Part shown: positions 7,632-10,462 of the stretch, piece by piece
Numbering within the stretch: position 1 is the stretch's first letter
Layout of the letters: each line of letters starts with the position of its first letter
Assembly: GCA_015499985.1 (NCBI GenBank)
Contig: JAAAUF010001198.1
Location: 1-10,462, forward strand
Reading direction: 5' to 3'
Length of the DNA: 10,462 bases
DNA from: Haplosporangium gracile
Lineage: Eukaryota; Mortierellomycota; Mortierellomycetes; Mortierellales; Mortierellaceae
The notes under the pieces: generated by a model
Database searches by the model: none
Told to the model about the DNA's origin: nothing
Seen by the model: only the letters and a program-made list of their open reading frames with translations
Position numbers and translations under genes: made by a program

Positions 7632-7749
7632 CTACAGACAAAAAGAAGTCAGGGTTGGTTGTAAGACAAGGGTGGGGTAAGTATGTTGAAGGTGTTTAAC
7701 TGCTAACGCGCCTGTAGTAAGAAACTGTCACTGCTCTGGATGGACATAC
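7632..7749 (-). other. Probable 5' leader intron 1 of the NACHT gene (118 nt)
   Basis: Donor GA|GTATGT at 7749, branch point CCCTGAC, a T-rich tract, and acceptor TTTTGTCTGTAG| ending at 7632 together make a near-ideal fungal intron. The proposed first exon (about 7750-7830) and second exon (7555-7631) contain no ATG on the minus strand. Confidence 0.65.
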
Positions 7750-7851
7750 TCTACAAAGGTGTCGGTGTTGACTGGGAATGTGTCGTCCTGACAAGGAAGT
7801 GATGTCAGACGTATTTGTGGTGATCCAAGAAAGATGATTGTAGCTCAAGGG

Positions 7852-7945
7852 TATATTTATATATGTGGGAATGGAGGAAGAAAGAGAGAAAAGAGATTGA
7901 AGGTGGGCAGAGGAGGGTGAGGAGGATGAGTGGGATGAGCCAAGG
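7852..7945 (-). promoter_or_regulatory. Core promoter of the NACHT gene: pyrimidine tract plus TATA box
   Basis: On the minus strand a C/T-rich tract (about 7945 down to 7870) runs into TATATAAATATA (7865-7852), a strong TATA match. A transcription start near 7825-7835 is inferred. This leaves a leader of about 850 nt before splicing and roughly 330 nt after removal of the four proposed introns. Confidence 0.55.
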
Positions 7946-8610
7946 GAGATTAAAAAAAGAATGAAAGGGAAAAGGTGGAAGCATCCTTGTTTTTTGCCTG
8001 TGTTGCGTGGGAATGGGAAGTGTATGCCTGTCCACTTCTCTGTTCTTTTTACCCTCCGACGTGTGCTTTTTTTTTCTCTCAAACTTCTTCACTATGCTCT
8101 CAACTTTGCCATTCAATTCATGCTGCTTTCAGTCCATGTGCCCCTTGCTTGTGTCTTGTTTTCCTCGCTGACTATTCAGCCGTTACAAGGAAAGAATTTG
8201 CTTTTTCGGATTTGACCAGGTCCATGCTTATAACCATATCTTTACATCCTCCAGCATCGAAGAAAGAAAAAGCCGTCGTTATGAGTGATGGTGCCTGAGA
8301 TTAAATAACGTTGATGTTTCACGGGTGTGATGGATCGTATCATTCTTGACCGTTTGATCAGCTTTTCGTGTACTGGCTTAGAAGGCGGTCCTCATCCTCG
8401 CGTATTCGAGGATTGTCTTGACGAGACATTCTTCTTTTCCTTTCCTTTTTCTGTCTCTGTTTGTTCTCACCCATCGTCATCGTCATCCTTGATGGACACG
8501 ACCATATTGATCGCCTTGCTTGCCAAGTATTCCTGTGCGCCTATGTGCGCCAACTTGTTAACAATTTTCCCTTCTTCGTTCCTTTCGCACAAACAAACAA
8601 GATTGAGAAT
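7946..8610. other. Intergenic region between two divergent promoters
   Basis: I see no gene here. Open frames lack good ATG starts or are low-complexity Ser/Phe/Pro runs from pyrimidine tracts. The most structured element is a perfect inverted repeat, ATCCTCG-N6-CGAGGAT at 8394-8413, a shape suited to a dimeric transcription factor. The region separates the TATA boxes of the NACHT gene and the Myb/SANT-like gene by about 830 bp, so it probably carries control elements of one or both. Confidence 0.55.
8394..8413. promoter_or_regulatory. Inverted repeat, possible regulator-binding site
   Basis: ATCCTCG and CGAGGAT form perfect 7-bp arms around a 6-bp spacer, placed between the divergent promoters. 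The arm length and spacing resemble sites of dimeric fungal regulators, but the half-site is not one I can assign to a named family. Confidence 0.4.
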
Positions 8611-8697
8611 CAATCCCTTCCGTCCTTCCCCTTCCCCCTCTTTCTCACCTTCCCTCCATTTTGCTCTCGCTCCCGCTCACACGGCATACATATATAA
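8600..8697 (+). promoter_or_regulatory. Core promoter of the Myb/SANT-like gene: pyrimidine tract plus TATA box
   Basis: A C/T-rich tract (about 8612-8680) is followed by TATATAA at 8691-8697. Downstream sequence changes abruptly to A/C-rich. A transcription start near 8720-8730 is inferred. The layout mirrors the minus-strand promoter at 7852-7945 and the one at 385-452. Confidence 0.55.
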
Positions 8698-8724
8698 CAG
8701 CCACACAGCAATCACAGAAAAAAA

Positions 8725-9151
8725 AAGAAAACCATTCCGACATTCCTCAACAGCAAAACAATTCCGTCATAAACGACAGCAACAGCAAGAGCGCTCGCTA
8801 ATCAACCTACATCTCGCTACTTCAGGAATAACAACAGGATTATACTTGGCTTACATCGTTGACAAACACACCTCTCTACGTCAACGAAAGCAAAATCAGT
8901 AATTAACAAACAGGACTCATCATCAGTCACCAACTACAACGCTCACTCCAGTGCATCAATTCCGTGCTCATCACATCTTTACCCTGTACACGCCGCAGAG
9001 CGAGCTCCTTGAAGAGCCATTCCCCTCTTCCTCCCCTTCGCCTTGCCTTCGACCTCCCGTTCCAGCTTCGCTCTGTCTTGCGCCATCTACTCTCGACTTT
9101 TCTCCTCCTATCGCTGCTCAGTCCGCTATTTCACAAAGCACAAAATCAAGC
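8725..9151 (+). other. ATG-free 5' leader of the Myb/SANT-like gene
   Basis: From the TATA box to 9151 there is not a single ATG on the plus strand in about 450 nt. It begins A/C-rich with CAGCAACAGC-type runs and becomes C/T-rich near the end (9016-9110). This marks it as a genuine untranslated leader and points to ATG 9152 as the original start codon. Confidence 0.55.
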
Positions 9152-10306
9152 ATGACAAAACGTTCGCGTGATGGCTGTCCAACTCAGCTCGCTCCTTAGG
9201 CGATAAAACCCACCACACGGTCGGTAATGCCATCTGACAGTGCATCATCAACACCAGGTCCCCAGTCCGATGCAGCTTTAGACGGATATCTAGCAACACT
9301 AAGGGCGTCATCGTTTTGGATATAAGAAGGCAAGGATACATTTATTGACTGGATCACCAATCCCCACAACCACGAGCGACTGTACAAAAAAAAACCAGCA
9401 TCAGGACAGAAACCGAAAGATGTACGCCAGGAGATCGCGAATGTAGTTAACAGCAAACACAACACCAAGTGGACGGAGCTTCAGGTCAAATCCAAAATCG
9501 CGTATGTCAAGTCCAAATACCGTGAGGCGACCAAGCTGGACTCGACCGGCCAGGGAGCGCAAGTTAACGCCAAGCAGTTGAAGGTTTGTCCAGAGTTTAC
9601 GCGGCTTCACGAAGTCTACGGCGGGAGACTTGCTGCGAATCCTCCCCCACTCAGGCAGTCAATGCACTTTGGAAATGGATGCGCCGCCTCCGAGATTACG
9701 GATGATGAGAGTAGCGGTCTTGAAACCCAGGACGACACTTTAGATACCGACTTCAATACAGGTATACAAGTTTATCCTTTGTCATCAATTTGAAGCTACT
9801 GAAAATATCTTTCATTTTATGTTGACCTAATTTTTATTTGCATTGATGTTTGGATATTGCTTCTAGATTCCCAGATGGGGCCTTCCAACGTAGCTCCTCC
9901 CAGTAAGCGTCGAAGGGGCAACGGCATCTCGTCTCCAGCTGTGCTCACAAACACTATCAAAAAGATCCAGCAACTATCAGATCAGTATCGACTGGCCTAT
10001 GATCAGATCAAGACTGAGCTAAGGCAACGAGAGCAGACAGTCGAGATTCGCGAACGTGAACTTACAGAGAAATTACTTCGGCTTATGGAGGATTGGAACC
10101 GACTTGCGGAGGAAGTAAGAGTAAGGCTTAGGCAGGAACTTACAATCGAGAGGGCAGAATTCAGGAAGGAGATGGCGGAGGAAAGAGCCGAACTCAAGAA
10201 AGAGAGAGCCGAGTTTGCGATGGAACGAGATCAGCTCAAAATGGAGAATGCTTCATTAAAAAAAGAGCTGGAAGTGAGGACTGTAAGGTCACTAAAAAAC
10301 AATTAA
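9152..10306 (+). pseudogene. Myb/SANT-like DNA-binding coiled-coil protein gene with two in-frame stops
   Basis: ATG 9152 is the first ATG after the promoter, with A at -3. Its frame stays coherent to TAA 10304-10306 once the intron 9762-9866 is removed, but is broken by TAG 9197-9199 and TAA 9323-9325. Read across the stops it shows a short basic N-terminus (TKRSRDG), a Ser/Pro/Asp-rich stretch, then a Myb/SANT-like domain from about 9314 to 9610. That domain has Trp at 9317-9319, FIDWITNPHNHERL from 9341, and a last helix after KWTELQVKSKI (Trp 9470-9472). An acidic linker follows, then a KRRR nuclear-localisation-like stretch near 9905, and a charged coiled coil over about 110 residues. 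Similar proteins are abundant in Mortierella genomes, by recollection. The second stop falls between the first Trp and the next helix core of the DNA-binding domain. The next in-frame ATG after it is 9662, beyond the domain. No acceptable intron removes both stops. Sequencing error or an unseen exon structure remain possible. Confidence 0.65.
9762..9866 (+). other. Spliceosomal intron of the Myb/SANT-like gene (105 nt)
   Basis: Donor ACAG|GTATAC at 9762, branch-point candidate CCTAAT at 9826-9831, and acceptor TTGCTTCTAG| ending at 9866. Removal joins G to AT to make an Asp codon and connects two open frames exactly in phase (FNT-D-SQMG). Retention would hit a stop 16 codons into the intron. 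Confidence 0.8.
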
Positions 10307-10462
10307 ATATCTGCTTCATTTCCCATCAACGGCTTATACGCCGACGGTTTCTTTGGATACTGATGAATTTAGTTATGGGAAAGGAAGGACGGGAAAAAAA
10401 AGTGTTTTTACAGTAGGTCAAAAAATTGTTGCAATGTTTTTTCATTTTCTCTTTTTTTTTAT
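10307..10462 (+). other. 3' flank of the Myb/SANT-like gene
   Basis: AT-rich sequence with long A and T runs (10394-10401, 10451-10460). No exact AATAAA is present. A 4-bp stem, CGGC-N6-GCCG, lies at 10329-10342. Nothing else is recognisable before the window ends. Confidence 0.45.

Noticed and set aside
7712..7749. 38-nt version of leader intron 1 ending at CTACAG
   Set aside because: It is shorter than usual fungal introns. The TCTGTAG acceptor at 7632 with a CTGAC branch point is a better fit.
7696..8116. Minus-strand open frames upstream of the leader
   Set aside because: They run across the TATA box and pyrimidine tract and give Ser/Phe/Pro low complexity. They are promoter sequence.
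8327..8902. 191-codon plus-strand frame
   Set aside because: It crosses the proposed TATA box and its composition changes abruptly there. It has no recognisable domain or codon bias.
9224..9334. Intron with donor GTAATG and acceptor GGCAAG that would skip the TAA at 9323 in frame
   Set aside because: The acceptor is AAG without a pyrimidine tract or proper branch point. The exon before it has no ATG after the TAG at 9197, and the intron would remove the conserved Trp of the DNA-binding domain.
9152..10306. Alternative genetic code in which TAA and TAG mean Gln
   Set aside because: The same gene appears to end at TAA 10304 and the small ORF at TAA 799. One gene with two stops is better explained by mutation than by a code change.

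Overview
The window looks like nuclear DNA of an early-diverging filamentous fungus, most probably Mortierellaceae (Mortierella/Linnemannia group). This rests on the architecture of the main protein (ARM-like helical region, NACHT NTPase, pentapeptide repeats, WD40 repeats), on short spliceosomal introns with GTATGT/GTGAGC donors, CTAAC/CTGAC branch points and YAG acceptors, and on pyrimidine-rich promoters followed by TATATAA boxes. There are no bacterial operon signals, no tRNA or rRNA genes and no recognisable transposon ends. The assignment comes from family recognition, not from a search.

Layout: (1) Bases 1-384 form a T/C-rich non-coding left edge with two small inverted repeats. (2) A TATA-type promoter (TATATAAG at 445-452) precedes a small unrecognised plus-strand ORF (508-801, 97 aa). 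(3) Convergent to it, ending 135 bp away, is the dominant gene: a 2013-aa NACHT/WD40 STAND protein on the minus strand (937-6978), coded in one exon. (4) Its 5' leader (about 6979-7830) seems to be interrupted by up to four introns, which remove every upstream ATG. Its promoter is a pyrimidine tract plus TATATAAATATA at 7852-7865. (5) About 0.75 kb of intergenic DNA follows, with a perfect 7-bp inverted repeat. (6) A plus-strand promoter (TATATAA at 8691-8697) and an ATG-free leader of about 0.45 kb lead to ATG 9152. (7) The frame opened there encodes a Myb/SANT-like DNA-binding domain and, after a clean 105-nt intron, a nuclear-localisation-like stretch and a long coiled coil ending at 10306. 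It is interrupted by two in-frame stops (TAG 9197, TAA 9323) and is best described as a recently disabled gene. (8) Bases 10307-10462 are AT-rich 3' flank.

Functional picture: the large protein resembles fungal NLR-like (STAND) receptors, in which a NACHT switch is coupled to repeat sensors. Here 14 WD40 blades form two seven-bladed sets and the N-terminal half is ARM-like. The divergent neighbour was probably a nuclear DNA-binding protein. No sequence evidence links the two genes in one pathway beyond sharing an upstream region of roughly 0.8 kb between promoters.
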